A stretch of 64,000 bases of DNA from Chordicoccus furentiruminis (lineage in GTDB: Bacteria; Bacillota; Clostridia; Lachnospirales; Lachnospiraceae), in contig NZ_CP048829.1 of NCBI RefSeq assembly GCF_019355395.1, forward strand, positions 806,001 to 870,000. The letters run 5' to 3'. Positions 25,411 through 41,332 of the stretch are shown here, one piece after another; position 1 is the first letter of the stretch, and each line of letters opens with the position of its first letter. A program made the position numbers and the translations under genes. The notes below the pieces were generated by a model that was not told where the DNA came from, made no database searches, and worked only from the letters and a program-made list of their open reading frames with translations.

Positions 25411-26124
25411 TCATTTTCCGGCATAGTTCTCCAGCGTCAGCGCTTTGAGCCCGCCGTCATCGTAGACAGTCAGCTTCATCTTATATTGAAAGTCCGGGAA
25501 CCAGCTGTACACCGTATAACCCAGATCCTCCGCCACATAGGGTTCTTCCTCCGGCTGACCGCAGACGGACAGAATTTCATCCGCCGTCGAGCCCCACGTA
25601 ATGCCGCCCGGAAGCATCAGATCCGGTCGGACATCCGCCGAAGACGCATCGATCGTCAGCGACCAGATGTCCGTTTCCTCGATCTGTCTGATGCCTTCCC
25701 CGGTATTCATAAAGCCCGCCATGCACCGGATCCTGTCATACTTCGGATTCTTCAGCTCGATCGTCCCGACGACCTTATCGCCCGGATTCAGGACATAGCC
25801 CTTATCGTATCCGTAATCCGCCAGATCAAAGGACCAGTCCCCGCTGATCGAGGAATACGGAAAAGGAAGCTTCAGAAGCCTGCCATCCAGGACGAGCACC
25901 ATATCCTTCCAGCTTTTCCCATTCAGCATCGCTTCTGCGTTTTCCCCGGCCGCCGGCTCCGCCGACGAACTCCCGGAGACCGCCTGGGCAGCGGATGCTG
26001 CCATCTCTTTCTCTGAGCCCGGTTTCGCACCCCCGGATGATGAAGCCTGCACCCGGATGCCGCCAAGCAGCAGCGCAAAGGCAGTCAGCCACACTCCCGT
26101 CTTCCCTGCGAATCTCCTGATCAT
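25411..26124 (-). CDS. Secreted protein of unknown function
   Basis: A 237-residue exported protein. The start MIRRFAGKTGVWL lies nine bases after AGGAGG; the 39 upstream in-frame codons are not credible. The signal peptide ends near IRVQASSSG, with no lipobox. A Ser/Ala-rich linker (about 25-65) leads into a domain with WKDMVLVLDGRLLKLPFPYSSI, ITWGSTADEILSVCGQPEEE and a final FPDFQYKMKLTVYDDGGLKAL. This pattern resembles other Lachnospiraceae secreted proteins but I know no function. It is divergent from the TetR gene and may be its target. Confidence 0.75.
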   Translation of the reverse strand: MIRRFAGKTGVWLTAFALLLGGIRVQASSSGGAKPGSEKEMAASAAQAVSGSSSAEPAAGENAEAMLNGKSWKDMVLVLDGRLLKLPFPYSSISGDWSFDLADYGYDKGYVLNPGDKVVGTIELKNPKYDRIRCMAGFMNTGEGIRQIEETDIWSLTIDASSADVRPDLMLPGGITWGSTADEILSVCGQPEEEPYVAEDLGYTVYSWFPDFQYKMKLTVYDDGGLKALTLENYAGK

Positions 26125-26297
26125 CGTTCCATACCTCCTCGTCCCTCCGCTCCTTTCCGGCCGGCATTTCTCTGATCCGGGCGGAACGGAGCGGAATCGG
26201 ATCGTCTCCGCTTCTGCGGCAGGCGGATTCCGCGTCCGCATCCGGCTTCAGCCGCTGGAATCATAGTAGCATGATCAGAACCTGGCATAAAGAACAT

Positions 26298-26326
26298 ATG
26301 GTAACAATTTATTTACGCATCGTCAA
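26298..26326 (-). promoter_or_regulatory. Predicted promoter of the secreted-protein gene
   Basis: Minus strand TTGACG-17-TACCAT, about 180 bp upstream of the secreted-protein start. It is interleaved with the divergent TetR promoter, so a TetR dimer here could block both. Confidence 0.45.
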
Positions 26327-26340
26327 TTTTATTGTAATAA
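26312..26340 (+). promoter_or_regulatory. Predicted promoter of the TetR gene
   Basis: Plus strand TTTACG-17-TAATAA in an AT-rich segment, about 46 bp upstream of the TetR start and overlapping the opposing promoter. Confidence 0.4.
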
Positions 26341-26385
26341 ATATAAACTTTTTGAAGAGTTGTGGTATCTTTATCGGAGGAGGTG

Positions 26386-26979
26386 ATGTTTGTGCCCAAA
26401 GACACTCGAGAAAATATCATAAACGCTCTGGTCGAGCTGGCGATGGAAAATCCGACCCGGCCTGACTTTTCCATGAGCGAAATCGCAACGAAAGCCGGTA
26501 TCACCAGACAGGCGATCTACCAGAAGCATTTCCGGAACTGCGGCGAGATCATCAGCGACCTGCGCGAGCGTTCCAATTCAGCGATCTACCATACGTTTCT
26601 GCAGTACGATCCGTCCGCCGGCCTCAATCCGTTCCACTACTTCGCCGATCAGATTCTTCCTCTGTTCTATTCGAACCGGAAGCTGATCCGCTGCTTCTAT
26701 ACAACGGCCATCGATCCCGCGTGGCGCGGATATATCATCGGGCTGTATGTCAAGTGGGGAGAGGACAATTACAGAACGCGTTCCGAAGAGCTTCAGCTTC
26801 CGGATCGGACTCTGACCCGTCTTCTCGTGGAATCCACGATGGCGATCGTGGAAGTATGGATCTGTCAGGAGAATCCGTCTCCTCCCGAGGAATTCCGTCC
26901 GATCTTCCTGAGGCTTGTGAAAACGCCCCTCTACGACATCCTCCTCCCCGGGACTGCCTGCCCGTCCGATCACGTCTGA
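26386..26979 (+). CDS. TetR/AcrR family transcriptional regulator
   Basis: A 197-residue repressor. The N-terminal helix-turn-helix covers about residues 5-50 (TRENIINALVELAMENP..., SMSEIATKAGITRQAIYQKHFRN), followed by a helical ligand domain. GGAGGAGGTG precedes the ATG directly; a GTG two codons on would have better spacing and is an equally good start. It is divergent from the secreted-protein gene and convergent, with only 32 bp between stops, with the Ig-like protein gene. Ligand unknown. Confidence 0.9.
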   Translation: MFVPKDTRENIINALVELAMENPTRPDFSMSEIATKAGITRQAIYQKHFRNCGEIISDLRERSNSAIYHTFLQYDPSAGLNPFHYFADQILPLFYSNRKLIRCFYTTAIDPAWRGYIIGLYVKWGEDNYRTRSEELQLPDRTLTRLLVESTMAIVEVWICQENPSPPEEFRPIFLRLVKTPLYDILLPGTACPSDHV

Positions 26980-27011
26980 CCTTCCTCTCCGCCTCTCTCA
27001 GACGCAGCATT

Positions 27012-29933
27012 TCACGCTCTCTTTTCCGCCTTACGCCGAAGCACGGCCGCACCCGCCGCCAGCGCCACCCCGCCCATCAGAATCAGCCGCCATCCGTACC
27101 GCCCGAACAGACTCTCGAACGTATGGCGCACCACGCGGACCGTGCAGCTCACCTCGCCGCTCCGGTTCCCCGCCGCGTCTGCCGCCGAAGCCGTCAAACG
27201 GTGCGTTCCGTACGTGTTCACCGTCACTTTCCGTGCCTCCCCCTCCCGGCGGATCTCTGTCTCCGGGAGGCTCCTGCCGTCGATCCGGACGGATTCGATC
27301 CGATCCTCCCGGTCGTCGGTGACAAGAAGAATATCCACCGATCCGATATAGGTGCGGCTCTCTCCGGGCAATACAACCGCCAGGACCGGCGGCGTCCGGT
27401 CCAGCCGGAAGCGCACCGGCTTCATCCGGCTCACATGGCCGGAGCTGTCCCTCGTGACCAGCCCCAGTTCATAGGATCCGTCCGCCGACGGAAGATGGTC
27501 GAACCGCACCGTCTGTCCCCTGCGCGTCACCTTTGTCTCTCTTCCGTTGACGGACGCGGACAGGACGGAGACGTCATCGAGATCATGCAGATGCACCTCC
27601 GGCACGACGGGCCGGTTCCGCACCGCGCCGTTCAGCCGGAACGGTCTCACTTCAAAGACGGTGCCCGTCCGGTTTACGGAAAATGAAACGCTCGTCACCG
27701 TCCGGTTTCCCGCGGGATCCGCGGCCTGACAGGTCAGACGGTAAAACGCGTCCCGTTTCGGGACAGACAGCCGGAACCGGCGGCGTCCGGTCTGTCTCGC
27801 TTCCTCGTCTGCGGCCGTATTCCCTTCTTCCTCCCCGGAGACAGCCGTATTGCCGGAGACGGAGAGTTCTTCGGCTTTTCCTTCCTCTCTTCCCTTCACC
27901 TCCTTCTCATCCCGTTCGCCCTCCTGCAGGCGGAAGGAAACGGTGCATCCGTCAGCCCACTCATCGCGCAGAATCACGCTGATCTTCGGCGTTTCCGCGT
28001 TTGCCGACCCGTCCCTCACGCCCTGAACCGACATAACCGGCTTTTTCGTATCGATCACAAACCGGTCCGCGGCGGCGCCGCTGATCTCCTGGGGCGGATA
28101 GGGATTTCCCAGGGCGTCCGTCACGCTGACGCTCAGAGAGCACTTCCCGTCCTCCGCGAAACGCACCCGCTTGATCCTGTACGCTCCGTCTTCCTCCCAC
28201 TGACTGTCGACCTCGCCTCCGCCGGCCGAAATATGGATCCGGTCCGGATGGAACGTCTCCTTCCGCACCCGGATCAGTGCCGTCCTCGGCCTGCAAAAGT
28301 AGCGGTCATTTCTCACGTCATTGTTGTCGTAGCGGACCGAGACGGAAGGGATGTCAGGATTCTGCTCTCCCTCAGGCTCCGCATCCGGGGCACCGGAAAG
28401 GGAATGTTTCGTCCTTTCTCCGGTGGAAGCCGATACTCCGCTCTCCTTCCGTTCCTTCCCTCCGCTGTCGGCTCCGACGGCGCGCCCGGCGTCCGGTTCC
28501 GCCTGCGCGCCGTCGGACCGGCTGCGGCCCGCCGCGGAAAACCGCGGCCGGATCAGCGGCGTCCGGGGAAACACGGTCCGGTTCCCGGCAAGATCCTCCA
28601 TCACCAGATCCTGAATGAAGAAGGAAGCGTTCCGGTCCGGTTCGAAGAGGAGAGACGCACCGTACCGGTACCCGTCCGGCCGGCTCTGTCCCTCGCCGGT
28701 TTCCGTCAGCGTTCTGCTCCCGTCCGGGCTGAACAGCGTGCCCCGGATGCGGACCGGCAGCGTCTCCCCCTCGTCAGCCGTCACGGACGCTTCCATCTGG
28801 CTTTCCGCCGGATACTGCGCCGTGCCGCGGGAATAGCCCTTCTCATTCATCGAAAAAAGCTCTTTCCGGCCGTCCGTGACCGTGATCCGTCCCGCGGGCG
28901 CCTCCGTGTCCCGGACCATCAGCCGGCTCGTCCCGTTTTCATACAGATAGGGTCCGGGCTCGAAGACAAGGGGATTGCCGGCCATATCCGAACCGGACAG
29001 GGTGTACTGATAGACGCCGTCCGCGTCCACGGTATCCGTCAGCACGCCGCCTTCCCCGAACTGGTCCGGTCCCAGCGTATTGACCGCAGCGCGGGAGAAG
29101 TCACGCTGATCCGCGGAAGCGAAATCTCTCCGGAGCGTGATCCTTCCCACCGCCGGATTTTCCTCCTCTACCTCCGCCCGAATCGTGAAGTCGGCGTTGA
29201 AATAGCACCGGCCGTCCGCCGCATCCGGCTCCGGCTTCGCCGCCTTTGTCAGAACGCTCACCCTGACGCGGGGCGCTTTCGTGTCAAGGACAAACGGGAT
29301 CTCCGCCCGGGCGAGCTCCTCTTCTCCGGCTGCCAGCGAAGCGGAAACCGTATGCGGCCCGTCAGGGAGCCTGACGGCAAGCTCCGCCGGATCCACTGTG
29401 ACCGTGCCTTCCGCCCAGCCGGTCTCCGGCTCCTCCCTTGCCTCCGGGAACGCCTCCGCGCCGCTGCACGGCTCTGTTTCCGCCGCGTCTTCCTCAGGAC
29501 GGAGAACCGGGATATGCGCCGTCCGCAGCGGCACTTCGTCCCCGTCAATCCGAAGCGTAAGATATGCGTCCTCACCGGCCGCAAAGTCACAGCGGATACC
29601 GCAGTTGTCCGCCCTCACGTACCGCGTTCCGGTCCGCCCGTCCGGCGTGCCGTCCATCTCCAGCAGCACCTGACCCCGCGGATCAGAGGCGCTTCCTCCC
29701 TCCGCGGAGGCATGACAGTCCGCACCGCCCGCGCAGAAAATTCCCGCCGCGATCAGGACGGCCGGCACGGCCCGCAGCCCGTTCCTCCGTGTCCGTCTCA
29801 GCCTTCTTCCAAGCATGCGGATGCCGCGCCGAACCGTCCGGTGCACACCCATCCGCGCCAGCATCACGGCAGAAACGCCGCAGCACAACGCGCCCAGCAG
29901 ATACAGCAGAAACATCAGGATTTCCAGATTCAT
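27012..29933 (-). CDS. Large membrane-anchored Ig-like repeat protein
   Basis: A 973-residue surface protein. Two hydrophobic N-terminal segments (about 5-25 and 54-75) flank a very basic stretch; a long extracytoplasmic region follows, and the C-terminus has a membrane helix (about 946-965) with a basic tail. The body contains repeated bacterial Ig-like units, each closing with a D-x-AGN motif (DMAGNPL, DLAGNRT, DPAGNRT, DAAGNRS) and opening with D-T/R-x-x-P (LDTKAPRV, RDTEAPAG, IDTKKPVM, LDRTPPVL). Low-complexity acidic insertions occur near 480-530 and 690-740. It follows the Ser/Thr kinase gene by 15 bp, so the two are probably co-expressed and functionally linked. No sortase signal and no enzyme domain were seen. 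Confidence 0.82.
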   Translation of the reverse strand: MNLEILMFLLYLLGALCCGVSAVMLARMGVHRTVRRGIRMLGRRLRRTRRNGLRAVPAVLIAAGIFCAGGADCHASAEGGSASDPRGQVLLEMDGTPDGRTGTRYVRADNCGIRCDFAAGEDAYLTLRIDGDEVPLRTAHIPVLRPEEDAAETEPCSGAEAFPEAREEPETGWAEGTVTVDPAELAVRLPDGPHTVSASLAAGEEELARAEIPFVLDTKAPRVRVSVLTKAAKPEPDAADGRCYFNADFTIRAEVEEENPAVGRITLRRDFASADQRDFSRAAVNTLGPDQFGEGGVLTDTVDADGVYQYTLSGSDMAGNPLVFEPGPYLYENGTSRLMVRDTEAPAGRITVTDGRKELFSMNEKGYSRGTAQYPAESQMEASVTADEGETLPVRIRGTLFSPDGSRTLTETGEGQSRPDGYRYGASLLFEPDRNASFFIQDLVMEDLAGNRTVFPRTPLIRPRFSAAGRSRSDGAQAEPDAGRAVGADSGGKERKESGVSASTGERTKHSLSGAPDAEPEGEQNPDIPSVSVRYDNNDVRNDRYFCRPRTALIRVRKETFHPDRIHISAGGGEVDSQWEEDGAYRIKRVRFAEDGKCSLSVSVTDALGNPYPPQEISGAAADRFVIDTKKPVMSVQGVRDGSANAETPKISVILRDEWADGCTVSFRLQEGERDEKEVKGREEGKAEELSVSGNTAVSGEEEGNTAADEEARQTGRRRFRLSVPKRDAFYRLTCQAADPAGNRTVTSVSFSVNRTGTVFEVRPFRLNGAVRNRPVVPEVHLHDLDDVSVLSASVNGRETKVTRRGQTVRFDHLPSADGSYELGLVTRDSSGHVSRMKPVRFRLDRTPPVLAVVLPGESRTYIGSVDILLVTDDREDRIESVRIDGRSLPETEIRREGEARKVTVNTYGTHRLTASAADAAGNRSGEVSCTVRVVRHTFESLFGRYGWRLILMGGVALAAGAAVLRRKAEKRA

Positions 29934-29948
29934 CGTCCTCTCCTTTCA

Positions 29949-32039
29949 TCAGCTGTCACCGCCGGCCGCCCTTCTGTCTGCATGTTTCGCTTCCGCCCCG
30001 CCGCCCGGCGCAGCCAGATCCGGCCCCGTCCCGGCCGCTTCCGACTGCGCTGTCACCGCCGCAGAATCCGTTTCGGCCGCTTCCGGCAGGACTCCCTCTG
30101 AGCCATTCTCTTTCCCGCTCTTCACTCCGGTCTTCGTTTCAGCGCCGGACTCCGCGCCGGCCGCTCCACCCGAAAGCCGCTTCCTCAGAATCTCATATTC
30201 CGGGCACTCCTCCGCCTTCTTCATCCGCTGCCCCGCCCGGAAATATCCTTCCGCTTCTTCTTTTTTCCCGCAGTCGAGAAGCCACAGACTGAAACGGAAA
30301 TATGTACGCGCCTCCGGATAGCGCCGGACCAGCCCCCGGTACAGCGTGACGGTTCTTTCCGAATCATTCGTGAGCTGTGAGGCGGCCGCTTCGCGGAACG
30401 CGTACTCCTTCCGTTCCTCCTTCGTATCCGCTTCCTCCGCCAGCGTGGCGTAGATCGCCGCGGCACGTTCCGGGTGAAAGCAGGAATACGGTCCCTCCTC
30501 GATGCAATAGATGGCGGCCAGATTGCTGAGCACGTCTCTGAGCATCACCGCCGCCTCGGGACTGTGCTCATCCGTATACTCGTTTTCCGCTTTTTCCAGC
30601 ACCTCCGCCGCCCTCCCGCAGCCGCTGATTCCCGCTTCCGCAAATCCCTGCTGATGTCCTCTGTATATGCCCGCGATCATGAGCCTCGCCTCCGTTCTTC
30701 TCTTCGTGTCCTCATAAGACGCACTGTCCGCCGCGAAGGCAGTCAGCATCTGATCCAGTTTTTTCCAGTCCGTTGTCCCGCCGCCTTCGAGCATCCGGCA
30801 GACCGCGCGGCAGTAGACCGTCTCCGGATAACGGGTTTCGTCCACACGTCCGAACCATCTCTCCGCGCCGCGGTAATCCCTTTCCATCGATTCTGTCCCC
30901 TCAAAGCAGAGCCGGCCGATCCGGTAGGCCACCTCATCGTCCGGCTTACCGCCCGAAGCTATACGGGCCGCGACGTTGAGTATGCCTTCCCTCGTTCTTC
31001 CCTGGCGGTTCATCGCCTCCAGATACTGAAGATACGCCTCGCTTCGGGACGGAAGAAGCGTCATCGCCTCCTCATAGCATCGGGCTGCGCGCCGCGCGCT
31101 GCTGTTCTCCAGCCCGGCGGCTTCGCTCAGAAGTCCCGCGTACTGCGCCCCCATCTCCGTCAGCAGCGTCTCACGGCAGGCTGAGCCGGCGAGAAGCAGC
31201 AGGGTCCCGGCCAGCGCCATGCCGACCGCGCCGAGCGCCCGCTTCCTTCGAACGGCCAGTCCGGCCCGTTCGCTCTCCCGGCATCCGTTCAGTGCATCGC
31301 GGAAATCCTCCGCCGTCTGATACCGGAGAGACGGCCGCTCACGCGTGGCGGTCCGCAGCACCCGGATCAGCGGCTCGGAGACAGGCGGTTCAAGGAACGC
31401 AAGCTTCTTCCATGTGATGTCCGCCGGCTCCTCCGTTCCGGTAAGCAGCGCGATCATCGTCATGCCGAGCGAATAGATATCAGAGCGCGGGTCCACGCGT
31501 CCGTGGATCCCCGTCTGCTCCGGCGCCGCGAAAACGGGCGTACCGGACTGCTCGGCATCCAGCACAGCCTGACCGCCGGCCGAACCAAGATCGATCAGCA
31601 TCACCTCTCCGTCCGGGCGGAGCAGGATGTTGGACGGCTTCATGTCCCGGTAGATCAGCGGCGGCTTCCGGGACGCGAGATAAATCAGAACGCCGCAGAG
31701 CTGAATCCCCCACCGGATCACCGCCGCTTCCGGCTGACCGCCGCACCGCCGGATCTTCTCCGCAAGCGTTCCGCCCTCTCCCAGATCCATGACGATCCAG
31801 ACGGCTCCGGCTTCACGAACCGCGTCGACAATCCTGGGCAGCCGCGGGTGGCTCAGCGTTTTCAGCGTTTCGATCTCATCCTCAGCCTGACGCCGGCTGC
31901 GCGGAACCGCCTTCACCGCCCATTCCTTGTTCAGAATCATGTCGTAAGCGAGATAGACGGTTCCGCTTCCTCCGCTTCCCAGTATCCCGCGGAGCCGGTA
32001 CCGTCCCGCAATCTCCCGGCCGATCACCGGCATGTTCAT
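29949..32039 (-). CDS. Transmembrane Ser/Thr protein kinase with extracytoplasmic helical repeats
   Basis: A 696-residue Hanks-type kinase. Glycine loop GSGGSG is at 21-26, the ATP lysine is K43 (WAVKAV), the C-helix Glu is probably E55, the catalytic loop YRDMKPSNIL has D132 and N137 (Tyr instead of the usual His), the metal motif is DLG at 150-152, and APE is at 172-174. A membrane helix at about 268-287 separates the kinase from about 400 extracytoplasmic residues with TPR/Sel1-like helical repeats (ARRAARCYEEAMTLL, YRGAERWFGRVDE). The tail is Ala/Ser/Glu-rich. There are no PASTA domains. The start MNMPVIGREI follows GGAAGGG. It has its own promoter right behind the rpoC terminator and forms an operon with the Ig-like protein. 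Confidence 0.9.
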   Translation of the reverse strand: MNMPVIGREIAGRYRLRGILGSGGSGTVYLAYDMILNKEWAVKAVPRSRRQAEDEIETLKTLSHPRLPRIVDAVREAGAVWIVMDLGEGGTLAEKIRRCGGQPEAAVIRWGIQLCGVLIYLASRKPPLIYRDMKPSNILLRPDGEVMLIDLGSAGGQAVLDAEQSGTPVFAAPEQTGIHGRVDPRSDIYSLGMTMIALLTGTEEPADITWKKLAFLEPPVSEPLIRVLRTATRERPSLRYQTAEDFRDALNGCRESERAGLAVRRKRALGAVGMALAGTLLLLAGSACRETLLTEMGAQYAGLLSEAAGLENSSARRAARCYEEAMTLLPSRSEAYLQYLEAMNRQGRTREGILNVAARIASGGKPDDEVAYRIGRLCFEGTESMERDYRGAERWFGRVDETRYPETVYCRAVCRMLEGGGTTDWKKLDQMLTAFAADSASYEDTKRRTEARLMIAGIYRGHQQGFAEAGISGCGRAAEVLEKAENEYTDEHSPEAAVMLRDVLSNLAAIYCIEEGPYSCFHPERAAAIYATLAEEADTKEERKEYAFREAAASQLTNDSERTVTLYRGLVRRYPEARTYFRFSLWLLDCGKKEEAEGYFRAGQRMKKAEECPEYEILRKRLSGGAAGAESGAETKTGVKSGKENGSEGVLPEAAETDSAAVTAQSEAAGTGPDLAAPGGGAEAKHADRRAAGGDS

Positions 32040-32083
32040 CACCGCCCTTCCACGAGGCACCCGTCCATCCGGACTGTGATTTG

Positions 32084-32112
32084 ACTATAGGCGATTCTAT
32101 TGTGAACTTCAA
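32084..32112 (-). promoter_or_regulatory. Predicted promoter of the kinase operon
   Basis: Minus strand TTGAAG-17-TATAGT, beginning only four bases after the rpoC terminator stem. The predicted start lies about 38 nt upstream of the kinase ATG. Confidence 0.6.
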
Positions 32113-32115
32113 CAA

Positions 32116-32153
32116 AAATATCCACAGTTTCCGTATGGAAACTGTGGATATTT
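32116..32153 (-). terminator. Intrinsic terminator of the rpoBC transcript
   Basis: A perfect 17-bp stem (AAATATCCACAGTTTCC and complement) with loop of four bases, followed on the minus strand by TTTTTGTTG. It lies 47 bp after the rpoC stop codon. Confidence 0.9.
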
Positions 32154-32199
32154 ACTAATTCACAATCAATTCTATGTCACTTCCGGCCTGAAACCAACC

Positions 32200-35937
<3,738 letters not shown>

Positions 35938-35968
35938 ATGTACCTCCAAAATGAACGATCAGGTGAGA

Positions 35969-39871
<3,903 letters not shown>

Positions 39872-39926
39872 TCGACGTTTCACCCCGTATATTGTGTTGG
39901 ATTAAGAGTCAGCAGGCACAAATATA

Positions 39927-39942
39927 TTTTTGCGCGCAAAAA
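39927..39942. repeat. Perfect 16-bp palindrome in the rpoB leader
   Basis: TTTTTGCGCGCAAAAA is fully self-complementary and lies inside the rpoB 5' untranslated region, about 29 nt downstream of the predicted start. A second short hairpin (CACTACTG...CAGTGG) precedes it. Role unknown; possible operator or RNA structure. Confidence 0.6.
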
Positions 39943-39970
39943 GCCACTGCTCGACAGTAGTGCATTCTCA

Positions 39971-39999
39971 AGATTACCACAGTCCCTGTAATCTGTCAA
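39971..39999 (-). promoter_or_regulatory. Internal promoter of rpoBC
   Basis: Minus strand TTGACA (perfect -35), 17-bp spacer, TAATCT (-10). The predicted leader is about 90 nt long. It lies between the rplL attenuator and rpoB, so polymerase genes can be expressed apart from rplJL. Confidence 0.75.
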
Positions 40000-40060
40000 A
40001 AGATATTTTAAATAAATTGTAATATCCGGTTTTCCGCCCCGCCGGAGGGACACACAGCAA

Positions 40061-40093
40061 AAAGGCAGCCCGGAACGCGTCCGGGCTGCCTTT
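40061..40093 (-). terminator. Attenuator between rplL and rpoB
   Basis: A perfect 14-bp stem (AAAGGCAGCCCGGA and complement) with a 5-nt loop, ending in TTTTT on the minus strand. It starts 23 bp after the rplL stop. In many bacteria a partial terminator here sets the ratio of L7/L12 to polymerase. Confidence 0.88.
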
Positions 40094-40115
40094 CCTTCAA
40101 TATGGTCTGCGCTGA

Positions 40116-40496
40116 TTATTTCAGGGTGACCTTTGCGCCAACCTCTTCCAGCTTCTTCTTCAGATCCTCAGCCGCATCCTTGTCGAGCTGCTCCTTGATC
40201 ACCTTCGGAGCGGAATCGACGAGGTCCTTGGCTTCCTTCAGGCCGAGGCCGGTCGCTTCACGGACAACCTTAATGACCTTGACCTTGGAGGCGCCGACCT
40301 CAGTCAGCTCGACGTCGAACTCGGTCTTCTCTTCCTCAGCCGGAGCTGCGCCCGCAGCGCCCGCAGCCGCCACGACAACGCCCGCGGAAGCGGAAACGCC
40401 GAACTCTTCCTCGCAGGCCTTGACCAGATCGTTCAGCTCGGTCACAGTCAGTTCCTTGATCGCTGCGATAAACTCTTCTGTGGTTAACTTAGCCAT
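40116..40496 (-). CDS. rplL: Ribosomal protein L7/L12
   Basis: Stalk protein of the 50S subunit, 126 residues. N-terminal dimerisation helix ([18 protein letters not shown]), alanine-rich hinge (about 38-52) and the factor-binding C-terminal domain ([37 protein letters not shown]) are all typical. GGGAGG lies ten bases upstream. The downstream gene of the rplJL pair, followed by the attenuator. Confidence 0.98.
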   Translation of the reverse strand: MAKLTTEEFIAAIKELTVTELNDLVKACEEEFGVSASAGVVVAAAGAAGAAPAEEEKTEFDVELTEVGASKVKVIKVVREATGLGLKEAKDLVDSAPKVIKEQLDKDAAEDLKKKLEEVGAKVTLK

Positions 40497-40554
40497 AGTG
40501 GTATTTCCTCCCATTCGTAATTTAATAATCCCGCAAACGCCTGAAGGCATCTGC

Positions 40555-41070
40555 TTATTCCGCCGCCGGGGCCTCCGCCTCAGGCGCACTGTCTTTCTCG
40601 GCGATCTGCTTGATCACACGCGCGAAGTTCGCGATCGGAGCCTGGATGCTTCCAAGGAGTCTGCTGAGCAGGACCTCTCTCGACGGGATGCTTGCCATCT
40701 CGTCCAGCTTCGCCGCATCGGCGTACTGGCCTTCGATGACGCCGCCGACCAGTGAGAAGCACTTGATGTTCTTTGCATACTTGGAGAGAATTTTCTCCGC
40801 GATGATCGGATCGTCCTTGGATACCGCGATGGCGTTGGGGCCATCCAGATGCTTCGAGAGGGCCTCGAATTCCGTTCCCTCAAACGCACGGCGCATCAGC
40901 GTATTCTTGTACACCTTGTACTGGACACCCGCTTCGCGGAGTTCCTTGCGGAGCGCCGTATCCTGCTCGACCGTGAGTCCAAGGTACTGAACGAGCACCG
41001 CCGCTTTCGCACCGTCAACCGCGCTTGCGATTTCCTGGACAATCGGCTGTTTCAGTTCTACCTTTGCCAT
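40555..41070 (-). CDS. rplJ: Ribosomal protein L10
   Basis: Stalk base protein, 171 residues, which anchors L7/L12 dimers and in many bacteria represses its own mRNA through the upstream leader. Family signatures are [30 protein letters not shown] and [16 protein letters not shown]. The C-terminal L12-binding helix ends in an acidic tail. The gene follows an L10-leader RNA and starts after AAGGAGGAAAC. Confidence 0.97.
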   Translation of the reverse strand: MAKVELKQPIVQEIASAVDGAKAAVLVQYLGLTVEQDTALRKELREAGVQYKVYKNTLMRRAFEGTEFEALSKHLDGPNAIAVSKDDPIIAEKILSKYAKNIKCFSLVGGVIEGQYADAAKLDEMASIPSREVLLSRLLGSIQAPIANFARVIKQIAEKDSAPEAEAPAAE

Positions 41071-41140
41071 GAACGAACGTTTCCTCCTTCTAAAGATTTC
41101 TGAACATGCATCCGCCGGAGCGTGCCGTCCCGGCTGACCG

Positions 41141-41288
41141 AAAAAACGCCCCGTGCAGCCTGAGCACGGGGTGTCACTGATTTCATCATCCGCTCACACC
41201 TGAGATGAGCCTTCACGATCAAAATCAATCCTCGGCTGGCGCTTGCGCTTACGTCCCTCAGGGACACCGGCTGTCTTCGGTTTGATGC
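41141..41288 (-). ncRNA. L10 leader (autoregulatory mRNA leader of rplJL)
   Basis: The minus-strand transcript upstream of rplJ contains GACAGCCGGTG ... CCAGCCGAGG, the conserved pair of segments I recognise from ribosomal L10 leaders, which form the kink-turn bound by the L10-L12 complex. A terminator hairpin with TTTTTT ends the leader, as expected for attenuation control. Boundaries run from the predicted transcription start to the T-tract and are approximate. Confidence 0.75.
41149..41171 (-). terminator. Attenuator in the L10 leader
   Basis: Eight-bp stem CCCCGTGC / GCACGGGG with a 7-nt loop, then GCGTTTTTTCGG on the minus strand, about 80 bp upstream of rplJ. Confidence 0.85.
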
Positions 41289-41294
41289 CTGTAT

Positions 41295-41323
41295 ACTTTA
41301 TCATTCCCTTCCGGGAATGTCAA
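41295..41323 (-). promoter_or_regulatory. Promoter of rplJL with inverted repeat in the spacer
   Basis: Minus strand TTGACA-17-TAAAGT, immediately after the rplA stop. The spacer is occupied by CATTCCC-TTCC-GGGAATG (41302-41319), an inverted repeat that could be an operator or a weak hairpin behind rplA. Confidence 0.6.
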
Positions 41324-41332
41324 TCAGAAATG

